DNA of 64,000 nucleotides from Nannobrachium achirus (GCA_963921795.1 OY997649.1:57868778-57932777), one strand, 5' to 3'. Counted from the first letter of the stretch, positions 43,885 to 57,595 are shown. Numbers and translations: made by a program. The notes: generated by a model from the sequence alone, not told the origin.

Positions 43885-46800
43885 CAGGGGCGTTGGAAGT
43901 GGGGTGGTGAGGGAGCTGCAAAAAAAAAAGAAAGAAAAAGAAAACGTTTATCATGTATTCATTGATTTTTTTCTGTAGTGCTAAGGGTTTAGGTGGAGTC
44001 TGAAAAGGTGAGTCTTCAGTCCACGGCGAAAGCTAGCAAGTGAGTCCGTTGTTCTAAGTGCGACGGAGTTTATTCCCTGTTATAATACAATATAAATGTA
44101 TTATAAGTTTATTCCCTGTTATAATACAATATACATTTGTATTACAACTATTAATTATAATACACTATAATGGATTATAACTGTGATTATAATACCCTAT
44201 AAAGTATTAATGTATTATGATAACTATAATACACTTTAATAGATTATAATAGTGGTTATAACACAATATAATCTATTATCATGTATTACAACTATATTAG
44301 TGTCAGTGAGTGATCAGTCATTATGAAGTGTTTGGCCATGTTTGGCCTAGCTCAGACCTACTCTAGAGTGGATACGTTTTAGTACCCTGTTTAGTACCAC
44401 TTTCACTCCACTCTACCCAGGTCCTTAGTGGAAAACCTGACACAAGTGGGCGGTGTGGTGTGGAGTGGTGTGGAGTTGGGCCAGTGGAAAATGGGCTTAG
44501 TGAGCAGAATGGCCGTGGATAGGCCTATTTAGGAAGGCCTTTGTACTCGACAGAAGAGTTGATGGTGAATGTTCATCAGAATAATGGATGTCAGGGTTCA
44601 AGGGGTTAAACCTAGAGCGGTCATCCAATCAGGAACATCACTAACCCTATCCCTATCCCTAGCCCTCAGGTCAAGTTCCATGGTATTAGTAGTTATTAAC
44701 CCTATCCCTAGCCCTCAGGTCCAGTTCCATGGTATTGGTAGTTATTAACCCTATCCCTAGCCCTATCCCTAGCCCTCAGGTCCAGTTCCATGGTATTAGT
44801 AGTTATTAACCCTATCCCTAGCCCTCAGGTCAAGTTCCATGGTATTAGTAGTTATTAACCCTAGCCCTATCCCTAGCCCTCAGGTCCAGTTCCATGGTAT
44901 TAGTAGTTATTAACCCTAACCCTAACCCTAACCCTAGCCCTAGCCCTATCCCTATCCCTAATTAGCCCTAGCCCTCAGGTCCAGTTCCATGGTATTAGTA
45001 GTTATTAACCCTAGCCCTATCCCTAGCCCTCAGGTCCAGTTCCATGGTATTAGTAGTTATTAACCCTAGCCCTATCCCTAGCCCTAGCCCTATCCCTATC
45101 CCTAGCCCTCAGGTCCAGTTCCATGGTATTAGTCGTTATTATCCCTATCCCTAGCCCTATCCCTAGCCCTCAGGTCCAGTTCCATGGTATTAGTAGTTAT
45201 TAACCCTATCCCTAGCCCTAGCCCTCAGGTCCAGTTCCATGGTATTAGTAGTTATTAACCCTATCCCTAGCCCTCAGGTCAAGTTCCATGGTATTAGTAG
45301 TTATTAACCCTATCCCTAGCCCTATCCCTCAGGTCCAGTTCCATGGTATTAGTAGTTATTATCCCTAGCCCTATCCCTAGCCCTCAGGTCCAGATCCATG
45401 GTATTAGTAGTTATTAACCCTATCCCTAGCCCTATCCCTAGCCCTATCCCTCAGGTCCAGTTCCATGGTATTAATAGTTATTAGCCCTAGCCCTATCCCT
45501 AGCCCTAGCCCTATCCCTAGCCCTCAGGTCCAGTTCCATGGTATTAGTAGTTATTAACCCTAGCCCTATCCCTAGCCCTCAGGTCCAGTTCCATGGTATT
45601 AGTTATTATCCCTATCCCTAGCCCTCAGGTCCAGTTCCATGGTATTAATAGTTATTAGCCCTAGCCCTATCCCTAGCCCTCAGGTCCAGTTCCATGGTAT
45701 TAGTAGTTATTAACCCTATCCCTAGCCCTATCCCTAGCCCTCAGGTCCAGTTCCATGGTATTAGTAGTTATTAACCCTATCCCTAGCCCTCAGGTCCAGT
45801 TCCATGGTATTAGTACTTATTATCCCTAGCCCTATCCCTAGCCCTCAGGTCCAGTTCCATGGTATTAGTAGTTATTAACCCTAGCCCTATCCCTAGCCCT
45901 ATCCCTATACCTAGCCCTCAGGTCCAGTTCCATGGTATTAGTCGTTATTATCCCTATCCCTAGCCCTATCCCTAGCCCTCAGGTCCAGTTCCATGGTATT
46001 AGTAGTTATTAACCCTATCCCTAGCCCTAGCCCTCAGGTCCAGTTCCATGGTATTAGTAGTTATTAACCCTATCCCTAGCCCTCAGGTCAAGTTCCATGG
46101 TATTAGTAGTTATTAACCCTATCCCTAGCCCTATCCCTCAGGTCCAGTTCCATGGTATTAGTAGTTATTATCCCTAGCCCTATCCCTAGCCCTCAGGTCC
46201 AGATCCATGGTATTAGTAGTTATTAACCCTATCCCTAGCCCTATCCCTAGCCCTATCCCTCAGGTTCAGTTCCATGGTATTAATAGTTATTAGCCCTAGC
46301 CCTATCCCTAGCCCTATCCCTAGCCCTCAGGCCCAGTTCCATGGTATTAGTAGTTATTAACCCTAGCCCTATCCCTAGCCCTCAGGTCCAGTTCCATGGT
46401 ATTAGTTATTATCCCTATCCCTAGCCCTCAGGTCCAGTTCCATGGTATTAATAGTTATTAGCCCTAGCCCTATCCCTAGCCCTCAGGTCCAGTTCCATGG
46501 TATTAGTAGTTATTAACCCTATCCCTATCCCTAGCCCTATCCCTAGCCCTCAGGTCCAGTTCCATGGTATTAGTAGTTATTAACCCTATCCCTAGCCCTA
46601 TCCCTAGCCCTCAGGTCCAGTTCCATGGTATTAGTAGTTATTATCCCTATCCCTAGCCCTATCCCTAGCCCTCAGGTCCAGTTCCATGGTATTAGTAGTT
46701 ATTAACCCTATCCCTAGCCCTCAGGTCCAGTTCCATGGTATTTGTACTTATTATCCCTAGCCCTATCCCTAGCCCTCAGGTCCAGTTCCATGGTATTAGT

Positions 46801-47109
46801 AGTTATTAACCCTATCCCTAGCCCTATCCCTAGCCCTCAGGTCCAGTTCCATGGTATTAGTAGTTATTAACCCTATCCCTAGCCCTAGCCCTCAGGTCCA
46901 GTTCCATGGTATTAATAGTTATTAGCCCTAGCCCTAACCCTAGCCCTAGCCCTAACCCTAGCCCTCAGGTCCAGTTCCATGGTATTAGTAGTTATTAACC
47001 CTATCCCTAGCCCTAGCCCTCAGGTCAAGTTCCATGGTATTAGTAGTTATTAACCCTATCCCTAGCCCTAGCCCTCAGGTCCAGTTCCATGGTATTAGTA
47101 GTTACTAAC
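43885..47109 (+). repeat. Higher-order unit 8, 3225 bp
   Basis: Spacer 43885-44642. Shares with unit 10 the shorter hexamer run before CCCTATACCTAG (near 45890). It ends early, directly after the GGTCAAG monomers, without the marker monomers that close other units. Confidence 0.88.
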
Positions 47110-50100
47110 CAGGGGCGTTGGAAGTGGGGTGGTGAGGGAGCTGCAAAAAAAAAAGAAAGAAAAAGAAAACGTTTATCATGTATTCATTGATTTTTTTCTG
47201 TAGTGCTAAGGGTTTAGGTGGAGTCTGAAAAGGTGAGTCTTCAGTCCACGGCGAAAGCTAGCAAGTGAGTCCGTTGTTCTAAGTGCGACGGAGTTTATTC
47301 CCTGTTATAATACAATATAAATGTATTATAAGTTTATTCCCTGTTATAATACAATATACATTTGTATTACAACTATTAATTATAATACACTATAATGGAT
47401 TATAACTGTGATTATAATACCCTATAAAGTATTAATGTATTATGATAACTATAATACACTTTAATAGATTATAATAGTGGTTATAACACAATATAATCTA
47501 TTATCATGTATTACAACTATATTAGTGTCAGTGAGTGATCAGTCATTATGAAGTGTTTGGCCATGTTTGGCCTAGCTCAGACCTACTCTAGAGTGGATAC
47601 GTTTTAGTACCCTGTTTAGTACCACTTTCACTCCACTCTACCCAGGTCCTTAGTGGAAAACCTGACACAAGTGGGCGGTGTGGTGTGGAGTGGTGTGGAG
47701 TTGGGCCAGTGGAAAATGGGCTTAGTGAGCAGAATGGCCGTGGATAGGCCTATTTAGGAAGGCCTTTGTACTCGACAGAAGAGTTGATGGTGAATGTTCA
47801 TCAGAATAATGGATGTCAGGGTTCAAGGGGTTAAACCTAGAGCGGTCATCCAATCAGGAACATCACTAACCCTATCCCTATCCCTAGCCCTCAGGTCAAG
47901 TTCCATGGTATTAGTAGTTATTAACCCTATCCCTAGCCCTCAGGTCCAGTTCCATGGTATTGGTAGTTATTAACCCTATCCCTAGCCCTATCCCTAGCCC
48001 TCAGGTCCAGTTCCATGGTATTAGTAGTTATTAACCCTATCCCTAGCCCTCAGGTCAAGTTCCATGGTATTAGTAGTTATTAACCCTAGCCCTATCCCTA
48101 GCCCTCAGGTCCAGTTCCATGGTATTAGTAGTTATTAACCCTAACCCTAACCCTAACCCTAGCCCTAGCCCTATCCCTATCCCTAATTAGCCCTAGCCCT
48201 CAGGTCCAGTTCCATGGTATTAGTAGTTATTAACCCTAGCCCTATCCCTAGCCCTCAGGTCCAGTTCCATGGTATTAGTAGTTATTAACCCTAGCCCTAT
48301 CCCTAGCCCTAGCCCTATCCCTATCCCTAGCCCTCAGGTCCAGTTCCATGGTATTAGTCGTTATTATCCCTATCCCTAGCCCTATCCCTAGCCCTCAGGT
48401 CCAGTTCCATGGTATTAGTAGTTATTAACCCTATCCCTAGCCCTAGCCCTCAGGTCCAGTTCCATGGTATTAGTAGTTATTAACCCTATCCCTAGCCCTC
48501 AGGTCAAGTTCCATGGTATTAGTAGTTATTAACCCTATCCCTAGCCCTATCCCTCAGGTCCAGTTCCATGGTATTAGTAGTTATTATCCCTAGCCCTATC
48601 CCTAGCCCTCAGGTCCAGATCCATGGTATTAGTAGTTATTAACCCTATCCCTAGCCCTATCCCTAGCCCTATCCCTCAGGTCCAGTTCCATGGTATTAAT
48701 AGTTATTAGCCCTAGCCCTATCCCTAGCCCTAGCCCTATCCCTAGCCCTCAGGTCCAGTTCCATGGTATTAGTAGTTATTAACCCTAGCCCTATCCCTAG
48801 CCCTCAGGTCCAGTTCCATGGTATTAGTTATTATCCCTATCCCTAGCCCTCAGGTCCAGTTCCATGGTATTAATAGTTATTAGCCCTAGCCCTATCCCTA
48901 GCCCTCAGGTCCAGTTCCATGGTATTAGTAGTTATTAACCCTATCCCTAGCCCTATCCCTAGCCCTCAGGTCCAGTTCCATGGTATTAGTAGTTATTAAC
49001 CCTATCCCTAGCCCTCAGGTCCAGTTCCATGGTATTAGTACTTATTATCCCTAGCCCTATCCCTAGCCCTCAGGTCCAGTTCCATGGTATTAGTAGTTAT
49101 TAACCCTAGCCCTATCCCTAGCCCTAGCCCTATCCCTATACCTAGCCCTCAGGTCCAGTTCCATGGTATTAGTCGTTATTATCCCTATCCCTAGCCCTAT
49201 CCCTAGCCCTCAGGTCCAGTTCCATGGTATTAGTAGTTATTAACCCTATCCCTAGCCCTAGCCCTCAGGTCCAGTTCCATGGTATTAGTAGTTATTAACC
49301 CTATCCCTAGCCCTCAGGTCAAGTTCCATGGTATTAGTAGTTATTAACCCTATCCCTAGCCCTATCCCTCAGGTCCAGTTCCATGGTATTAGTAGTTATT
49401 ATCCCTAGCCCTATCCCTAGCCCTCAGGTCCAGATCCATGGTATTAGTAGTTATTAACCCTATCCCTAGCCCTATCCCTAGCCCTATCCCTCAGGTTCAG
49501 TTCCATGGTATTAATAGTTATTAGCCCTAGCCCTATCCCTAGCCCTATCCCTAGCCCTCAGGCCCAGTTCCATGGTATTAGTAGTTATTAACCCTAGCCC
49601 TATCCCTAGCCCTCAGGTCCAGTTCCATGGTATTAGTTATTATCCCTATCCCTAGCCCTCAGGTCCAGTTCCATGGTATTAATAGTTATTAGCCCTAGCC
49701 CTATCCCTAGCCCTCAGGTCCAGTTCCATGGTATTAGTAGTTATTAACCCTATCCCTAGCCCTATCCCTAGCCCTCAGGTCCAGTTCCATGGTATTAGTA
49801 CTTATTATCCCTAGCCCTATCCCTAGCCCTCAGGTCCAGTTCCATGGTATTAGTAGTTATTAGCCCTAGCCCTATCCCTATCCCTAGCCCTCAGGTCCAG
49901 TTCCATGGTATTAGTAGTTATTAACCCTAGCCCTATCCCTAGCCCTCAGGTCCAGTTCCATGGTATTAGTAGTTATTAACCCTATAGCCCTAGCCCTCAG
50001 GTCCAGTTCCATGGTATTAGTAGTTATTAACCCTAGCCCTATCCCTAGCCCTCAGGTCCAGTTCCATGGTATTAGTAGTTATTAACCCTATCCCTAGCCC

Positions 50101-50141
50101 TAGCCCTCAGGTCCAGTTCCATGGTATTAGTAGTTACTAAC
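47110..50141 (+). repeat. Higher-order unit 9, 3032 bp
   Basis: Spacer 47110-47867. Close partner of unit 7 (offset 6245 bp), with the CAGGTTCAG variant near 49494. Confidence 0.88.
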
Positions 50142-53100
50142 CAGGGGCGTTGGAAGTGGGGTGGTGAGGGAGCTGCAAAAAAAAAAGAAAGAAAAAGAAA
50201 ACGTTTATCATGTATTCATTGATTTTTTTCTGTAGTGCTAAGGGTTTAGGTGGAGTCTGAAAAGGTGAGTCTTCAGTCCACGGCGAAAGCTAGCAAGTGA
50301 GTCCGTTGTTCTAAGTGCGACGGAGTTTATTCCCTGTTATAATACAATATAAATGTATTATAAGTTTATTCCCTGTTATAATACAATATACATTTGTATT
50401 ACAACTATTAATTATAATACACTATAATGGATTATAACTGTGATTATAATACCCTATAAAGTATTAATGTATTATGATAACTATAATACACTTTAATAGA
50501 TTATAATAGTGGTTATAACACAATATAATCTATTATCATGTATTACAACTATATTAGTGTCAGTGAGTGATCAGTCATTATGAAGTGTTTGGCCATGTTT
50601 GGCCTAGCTCAGACCTACTCTAGAGTGGATACGTTTTAGTACCCTGTTTAGTACCACTTTCACTCCACTCTACCCAGGTCCTTAGTGGAAAACCTGACAC
50701 AAGTGGGCGGTGTGGTGTGGAGTGGTGTGGAGTTGGGCCAGTGGAAAATGGGCTTAGTGAGCAGAATGGCCGTGGATAGGCCTATTTAGGAAGGCCTTTG
50801 TACTCGACAGAAGAGTTGATGGTGAATGTTCATCAGAATAATGGATGTCAGGGTTCAAGGGGTTAAACCTAGAGCGGTCATCCAATCAGGAACATCACTA
50901 ACCCTATCCCTATCCCTAGCCCTCAGGTCAAGTTCCATGGTATTAGTAGTTATTAACCCTATCCCTAGCCCTCAGGTCCAGTTCCATGGTATTGGTAGTT
51001 ATTAACCCTATCCCTAGCCCTATCCCTAGCCCTCAGGTCCAGTTCCATGGTATTAGTAGTTATTAACCCTATCCCTAGCCCTCAGGTCAAGTTCCATGGT
51101 ATTAGTAGTTATTAACCCTAGCCCTATCCCTAGCCCTCAGGTCCAGTTCCATGGTATTAGTAGTTATTAACCCTAACCCTAACCCTAACCCTAGCCCTAG
51201 CCCTATCCCTATCCCTAATTAGCCCTAGCCCTCAGGTCCAGTTCCATGGTATTAGTAGTTATTAACCCTAGCCCTATCCCTAGCCCTCAGGTCCAGTTCC
51301 ATGGTATTAGTAGTTATTAACCCTAGCCCTATCCCTAGCCCTAGCCCTATCCCTATCCCTAGCCCTCAGGTCCAGTTCCATGGTATTAGTCGTTATTATC
51401 CCTATCCCTAGCCCTATCCCTAGCCCTCAGGTCCAGTTCCATGGTATTAGTAGTTATTAACCCTATCCCTAGCCCTAGCCCTCAGGTCCAGTTCCATGGT
51501 ATTAGTAGTTATTAACCCTATCCCTAGCCCTCAGGTCAAGTTCCATGGTATTAGTAGTTATTAACCCTATCCCTAGCCCTATCCCTCAGGTCCAGTTCCA
51601 TGGTATTAGTAGTTATTATCCCTAGCCCTATCCCTAGCCCTCAGGTCCAGATCCATGGTATTAGTAGTTATTAACCCTATCCCTAGCCCTATCCCTAGCC
51701 CTATCCCTCAGGTCCAGTTCCATGGTATTAATAGTTATTAGCCCTAGCCCTATCCCTAGCCCTAGCCCTATCCCTAGCCCTCAGGTCCAGTTCCATGGTA
51801 TTAGTAGTTATTAACCCTAGCCCTATCCCTAGCCCTCAGGTCCAGTTCCATGGTATTAGTTATTATCCCTATCCCTAGCCCTCAGGTCCAGTTCCATGGT
51901 ATTAATAGTTATTAGCCCTAGCCCTATCCCTAGCCCTCAGGTCCAGTTCCATGGTATTAGTAGTTATTAACCCTATCCCTAGCCCTATCCCTAGCCCTCA
52001 GGTCCAGTTCCATGGTATTAGTAGTTATTAACCCTATCCCTAGCCCTCAGGTCCAGTTCCATGGTATTAGTACTTATTATCCCTAGCCCTATCCCTAGCC
52101 CTCAGGTCCAGTTCCATGGTATTAGTAGTTATTAACCCTAGCCCTATCCCTAGCCCTATCCCTATACCTAGCCCTCAGGTCCAGTTCCATGGTATTAGTC
52201 GTTATTATCCCTATCCCTAGCCCTATCCCTAGCCCTCAGGTCCAGTTCCATGGTATTAGTAGTTATTAACCCTATCCCTAGCCCTAGCCCTCAGGTCCAG
52301 TTCCATGGTATTAGTAGTTATTAACCCTATCCCTAGCCCTCAGGTCAAGTTCCATGGTATTAGTAGTTATTAACCCTATCCCTAGCCCTATCCCTCAGGT
52401 CCAGTTCCATGGTATTAGTAGTTATTATCCCTAGCCCTATCCCTAGCCCTCAGGTCCAGATCCATGGTATTAGTAGTTATTAACCCTATCCCTAGCCCTA
52501 TCCCTAGCCCTATCCCTCAGGTTCAGTTCCATGGTATTAATAGTTATTAGCCCTAGCCCTATCCCTAGCCCTATCCCTAGCCCTCAGGCCCAGTTCCATG
52601 GTATTAGTAGTTATTAACCCTAGCCCTATCCCTAGCCCTCAGGTCCAGTTCCATGGTATTAGTTATTATCCCTATCCCTAGCCCTCAGGTCCAGTTCCAT
52701 GGTATTAATAGTTATTAGCCCTAGCCCTATCCCTAGCCCTCAGGTCCAGTTCCATGGTATTAGTAGTTATTAACCCTATCCCTATCCCTAGCCCTATCCC
52801 TAGCCCTCAGGTCCAGTTCCATGGTATTAGTAGTTATTAACCCTATCCCTAGCCCTATCCCTAGCCCTCAGGTCCAGTTCCATGGTATTAGTAGTTATTA
52901 TCCCTATCCCTAGCCCTATCCCTAGCCCTCAGGTCCAGTTCCATGGTATTAGTAGTTATTAACCCTATCCCTAGCCCTCAGGTCCAGTTCCATGGTATTT
53001 GTACTTATTATCCCTAGCCCTATCCCTAGCCCTCAGGTCCAGTTCCATGGTATTAGTAGTTATTAACCCTATCCCTAGCCCTATCCCTAGCCCTCAGGTC

Positions 53101-54220
53101 CAGTTCCATGGTATTAGTAGTTATTAACCCTATCCCTAGCCCTAGCCCTCAGGTCCAGTTCCATGGTATTAATAGTTATTAGCCCTAGCCCTAACCCTAG
53201 CCCTAGCCCTAACCCTAGCCCTCAGGTCCAGTTCCATGGTATTAGTAGTTATTAACCCTATCCCTAGCCCTAGCCCTCAGGTCAAGTTCCATGGTATTAG
53301 TAGTTATTAACCCTATCCCTAGCCCTAGCCCTCAGGTCCAGTTCCATGGTATTAGTAGTTATTAACCCTAGCCCTATCCCTAGCCCTCAGGTCCAGTTCC
53401 ATGGTATTAGTAGTTATTATCCCTATCCCTAGCCCTATCCCTAGCCCTATCCCTAGCCCTCAGGTCCAGTTCCATGGTATTAGTAGTTATTATCCCTAGC
53501 CCTATCCCTAGCCCTATCCCTATCCCTAGCCCTATCCCTAGCCCTCAGGTCCAGTTCCATGGTATTAGTAGTTATTAACCCTAGCCCTATCCAATCCATA
53601 GCCCTATCCCTAACCCTAGCCCTCAGGTCCAGTTCCATGGTATTAGTAGTTATTAACCCTAGCCCTAACCCTAGCCCTATCCCTAGCCCTAACCCTAGCC
53701 CTAGCCCTATCCCTATCCCTATCCCTAGCCCTCAGGTCCAGTTCCATGGTATTAGTAGTTATTAACCCTATCCCTAGCCCTATCCCTAGCCCTCAGGTCC
53801 AGTTCCATGGTATTAGTACTTATTATCCCTAGCCCTATCCCTAGCCCTCAGGTCCAGTTCCATGGTATTAGTAGTTATTAACCCTATCCCTAGCCCTATC
53901 CCTAGCCCTCAGGTCCAGTTCCATGGTATTAGTAGTTATTAGCCCTAGCCCTATCCCTATCCCTAGCCCTCAGGTCCAGTTCCATGGTATTAGTAGTTAT
54001 TAACCCTAGCCCTATCCCTAGCCCTCAGGTCCAGTTCCATGGTATTAGTAGTTATTAACCCTATAGCCCTAGCCCTCAGGTCCAGTTCCATGGTATTAGT
54101 AGTTATTAACCCTAGCCCTATCCCTAGCCCTCAGGTCCAGTTCCATGGTATTAGTAGTTATTAACCCTATCCCTAGCCCTAGCCCTCAGGTCCAGTTCCA
54201 TGGTATTAGTAGTTACTAAC
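50142..54220 (+). repeat. Higher-order unit 10, 4079 bp
   Basis: Spacer 50142-50899. Partner of unit 8 (offset 6257 bp) but retains the full distal part, including the CCAATCCATAG marker (53586) and one additional monomer near 53880. Confidence 0.88.
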
Positions 54221-57200
54221 CAGGGGCGTTGGAAGTGGGGTGGTGAGGGAGCTGCAAAAAAAAAGAAAGAAAAAGAAAACGTTTATCATGTATTCATTGA
54301 TTTTTTTTCTGTAGTGCTAAGGGTTTAGGTGGAGTCTGCTAGCAAGTGAGTCCGTTGTTCTAAGTGCGACGGAGTTTATTCCCTGTTATAATACAATATA
54401 AATGTATTATAAGTTTATTCCCTGTTATAATACAATATACATTTGTATTACAACTATTAATTATAATACACTATAATGGATTATAACTGTGATTATAATA
54501 CCCTATAAAGTATTAATGTATTATGATAACTATAATACACTTTAATAGATTATAATAGTGGTTATAACACAATATAATCTATTATCATGTATTACAACTA
54601 TATTAGTGTCAGTGAGTGATCAGTCATTATGAAGTGTTTGGCCATGTTTGGCCTAGCTCAGACCTACTCTAGAGTGGATACGTTTTAGTACCCTGTTTAG
54701 TACCACTTTCACTCCACTCTACCCAGGTCCTTAGTGGAAAACCTGACACAAGTGGGCGGTGTGGTGTGGAGTGGTGTGGAGTTGGGCCAGTGGAAAATGG
54801 GCTTAGTGAGCAGAATGGCCGTGGATAGGCCTATTTAGGAAGGCCTTTGTACTCGACAGAAGAGTTGATGGTGAATGTTCATCAGAATAATGGATGTCAG
54901 GGTTCAAGGGGTTAAACCTAGAGCGGTCATCCAATCAGGAACATCACTAACCCTATCCCTAGCCCTAGCCCTCAGGTCCAGTTCCATGGTATTGGTAGTT
55001 ATTAACCCTATCCCTAGCCCTATCCCTAGCCCTCAGGTCCAGTTCCATGGTATTAGTAGTTATTAACCCTATCCCTCAGGTCAAGTTCCATGGTATTAGT
55101 AGTTATTAACCCTATCCCTAGCCCTAGCCCTCAGGTCCAGTTCCATGGTATTAGTAGTTATTAACCCTAGCCCTATCCCTAGCCCTCAGGTCCAGTTCCA
55201 TGGTATTAGTAGTTATTAACCCTAACCCTAACCCTAACCCTAGCCCTATCCCTAGCCCTATCCCTATCCCTATCCCTAATTAGCCCTAGCCCTCAGGTCC
55301 AGTTCCATGGTATTAGTAGTTATTAACCCTAGCCCTATCCCTAGCCCTCAGGTCCAGTTCCATGGTATTAGTAGTTATTAACCCTAGCCCTATCCCTAGC
55401 CCTAGCCCTATCCCTATCCCTAGCCCTCAGGTCCAGTTCCATGGTATTAGTCGTTATTATCCCTATCCCTAGCCCTATCCCTAGCCCTCAGGTCCAGTTC
55501 CATGGTATTAGTAGTTATTAACCCTATCCCTAGCCCTAGCCCTCAGGTCCAGTTCCATGGTATTAGTAGTTATTAACCCTATCCCTAGCCCTCAGGTCAA
55601 GTTCCATGGTATTAGTAGTTATTAACCCTATCCCTAGCCCTATCCCTCAGGTCCAGTTCCATGGTATTAGTAGTTATTATCCCTAGCCCTATCCCTAGCC
55701 CTCAGGTCCAGATCCATGGTATTAGTAGTTATTAACCCTATCCCTAGCCCTATCCCTAGCCCTATCCCTCAGGTCCAGTTCCATGGTATTAATAGTTATT
55801 AGCCCTAGCCCTATCCCTAGCCCTAGCCCTATCCCTAGCCCTCAGGTCCAGTTCCATGGTATTAGTAGTTATTAACCCTAGCCCTATCCCTAGCCCTCAG
55901 GTCCAGTTCCATGGTATTAGTTATTATCCCTATCCCTAGCCCTCAGGTCCAGTTCCATGGTATTAATAGTTATTAGCCCTAGCCCTAACCCTAGCCCTCA
56001 GGTCCAGTTCCATGGTATTAGTAGTTATTAACCCTATCCCTATCCCTAGCCCTATCCCTAGCCCTCAGGTCCAGTTCCATGGTATTAGTAGTTATTAACC
56101 CTATCCCTAGCCCTATCCCTAGCCCTCAGGTCCAGTTCCATGGTATTAGTAGTTATTATCCCTATCCCTAGCCCTATCCCTAGCCCTCAGGTCCAGTTCC
56201 ATGGTATTAGTAGTTATTAACCCTATCCCTAGCCCTCAGGTCCAGTTCCATGGTATTAGTAGTTATTAACCCTAGCCCTATCCCTAGCCCTATCCCTATC
56301 CCTATCCCTAGCCCTCAGGTCCAGTTCCATGGTATTAGTAGTTATTAACCCTATCCCTAGCCCTCAGGTCCAGTTCCATGGTATTAGTACTTATTATCCC
56401 TAGCCCTATCCCTAGCCCTCAGGTCCAGTTCCATGGTATTAGTAGTTATTAACCCTAGCCCTATCCCTAGCCCTAGCCCTATCCCTATACCTAGCCCTCA
56501 GGTCCAGTTCCATGGTATTAGTCGTTATTATCCCTATCCCTAGCCCTATCCCTAGCCCTCAGGTCCAGTTCCATGGTATTAGTAGTTATTAACCCTATCC
56601 CTAGCCCTAGCCCTCAGGTCCAGTTCCATGGTATTAGTAGTTATTAACCCTATCCCTAGCCCTCAGGTCAAGTTCCATGGTATTAGTAGTTATTAACCCT
56701 ATCCCTAGCCCTATCCCTCAGGTCCAGTTCCATGGTATTAGTAGTTATTATCCCTAGCCCTATCCCTAGCCCTCAGGTCCAGATCCATGGTATTAGTAGT
56801 TATTAACCCTATCCCTAGCCCTATCCCTAGCCCTATCCCTCAGGTCCAGTTCCATGGTATTAATAGTTATTAGCCCTAGCCCTATCCCTAGCCCTATCCC
56901 TAGCCCTCAGGTCCAGTTCCATGGTATTAGTAGTTATTAACCCTAGCCCTATCCCTAGCCCTCAGGTCCAGTTCCATGGTATTAGTTATTATCCCTATCC
57001 CTAGCCCTCAGGTCCAGTTCCATGGTATTAATAGTTATTAGCCCTAGCCCTATCCCTAGCCCTCAGGTCCAGTTCCATGGTATTAGTAGTTATTAACCCT
57101 ATCACTATCCCTAGCCCTATCCCTAGCCCTCAGGTCCAGTTCCATGGTATTAGTAGTTATTAACCCTATCCCTAGCCCTATCCCTAGCCCTCAGGTCCAG

Positions 57201-57567
57201 TTCCATGGTATTAGTAGTTATTATCCCTATCCCTAGCCCTATCCCTAGCCCTCAGGTCCAGTTCCATGGTATTAGTAGTTATTAACCCTATCCCTAGCCC
57301 TCAGGTCCAGTTCCATGGTATTAGTACTTATTATCCCTAGCCCTATCCCTAGCCCTCAGGTCCAGTTCCATGGTATTAGTAGTTATTAACCCTATCCCTA
57401 GCCCTATCCCTAGCCCTCAGGTCCAGTTCCATGGTATTAGTAGTTATTAACCCTATCCCTAGCCCTAGCCCTCAGGTCCAGTTCCATGGTATTAGTAGTT
57501 ATTATCCCTAGCCCTAGCCCTAGCCCTCAGGTCCAGTTCCATGGTATTAGTAGTTATTAACCCTATC
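54221..57567 (+). repeat. Higher-order unit 11, 3347 bp, ends at the array edge
   Basis: The spacer 54221-54948 lacks about 29 bp between GGTGGAGTCTG and CTAGCAAGTG. It is followed by slightly more diverged monomers (for example CCCTATCACTATCCC at 57100). The last CCCTAT lies at 57561-57566, after which unique sequence begins. Confidence 0.88.
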
Positions 57568-57595
57568 TCCAACAGTTTGTGGAACAACAGTATAA

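Larger units (their letters stand above)
17838..57567 (+). repeat. Composite telomere-like satellite array, about 39.7 kb
   Basis: The monomer is a variable run (about 2-9) of hexamers CCCTAA, CCCTAG or CCCTAT, then a 32-bp block beginning CAGGTCCAGTTCCATGG and ending TATTAGTAGTTATTA. Average length is about 57 bp. Block variants (GGTCAAG, GGCCCAG, GGTTCAG, CAGATCC, TTAATAG, GTCGTTATTAT, GTACTTATTAT) recur in a fixed order and mark positions within larger units. Eleven spacers of about 757 bp divide the array into units of 3.0-4.3 kb. No gene, promoter or unrelated insertion is present. Short plus-strand frames of 68 codons starting MVLVVINPSP recur because two monomers can be read through in frame. 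Confidence 0.97.

Noticed and set aside
17838-57567. CRISPR-like look: a constant 32-bp repeat separated by short variable segments
   Set aside because: The intervening segments are runs of CCCTAR hexamers, not unique spacers; there is no cas gene and the setting is a vertebrate genome.
17838-57567. A true chromosome-end telomere
   Set aside because: Perfect CCCTAA runs never exceed about four hexamers, CCCTAG and CCCTAT dominate, and unique sequence continues on both sides. It is at most interstitial telomere-like DNA.
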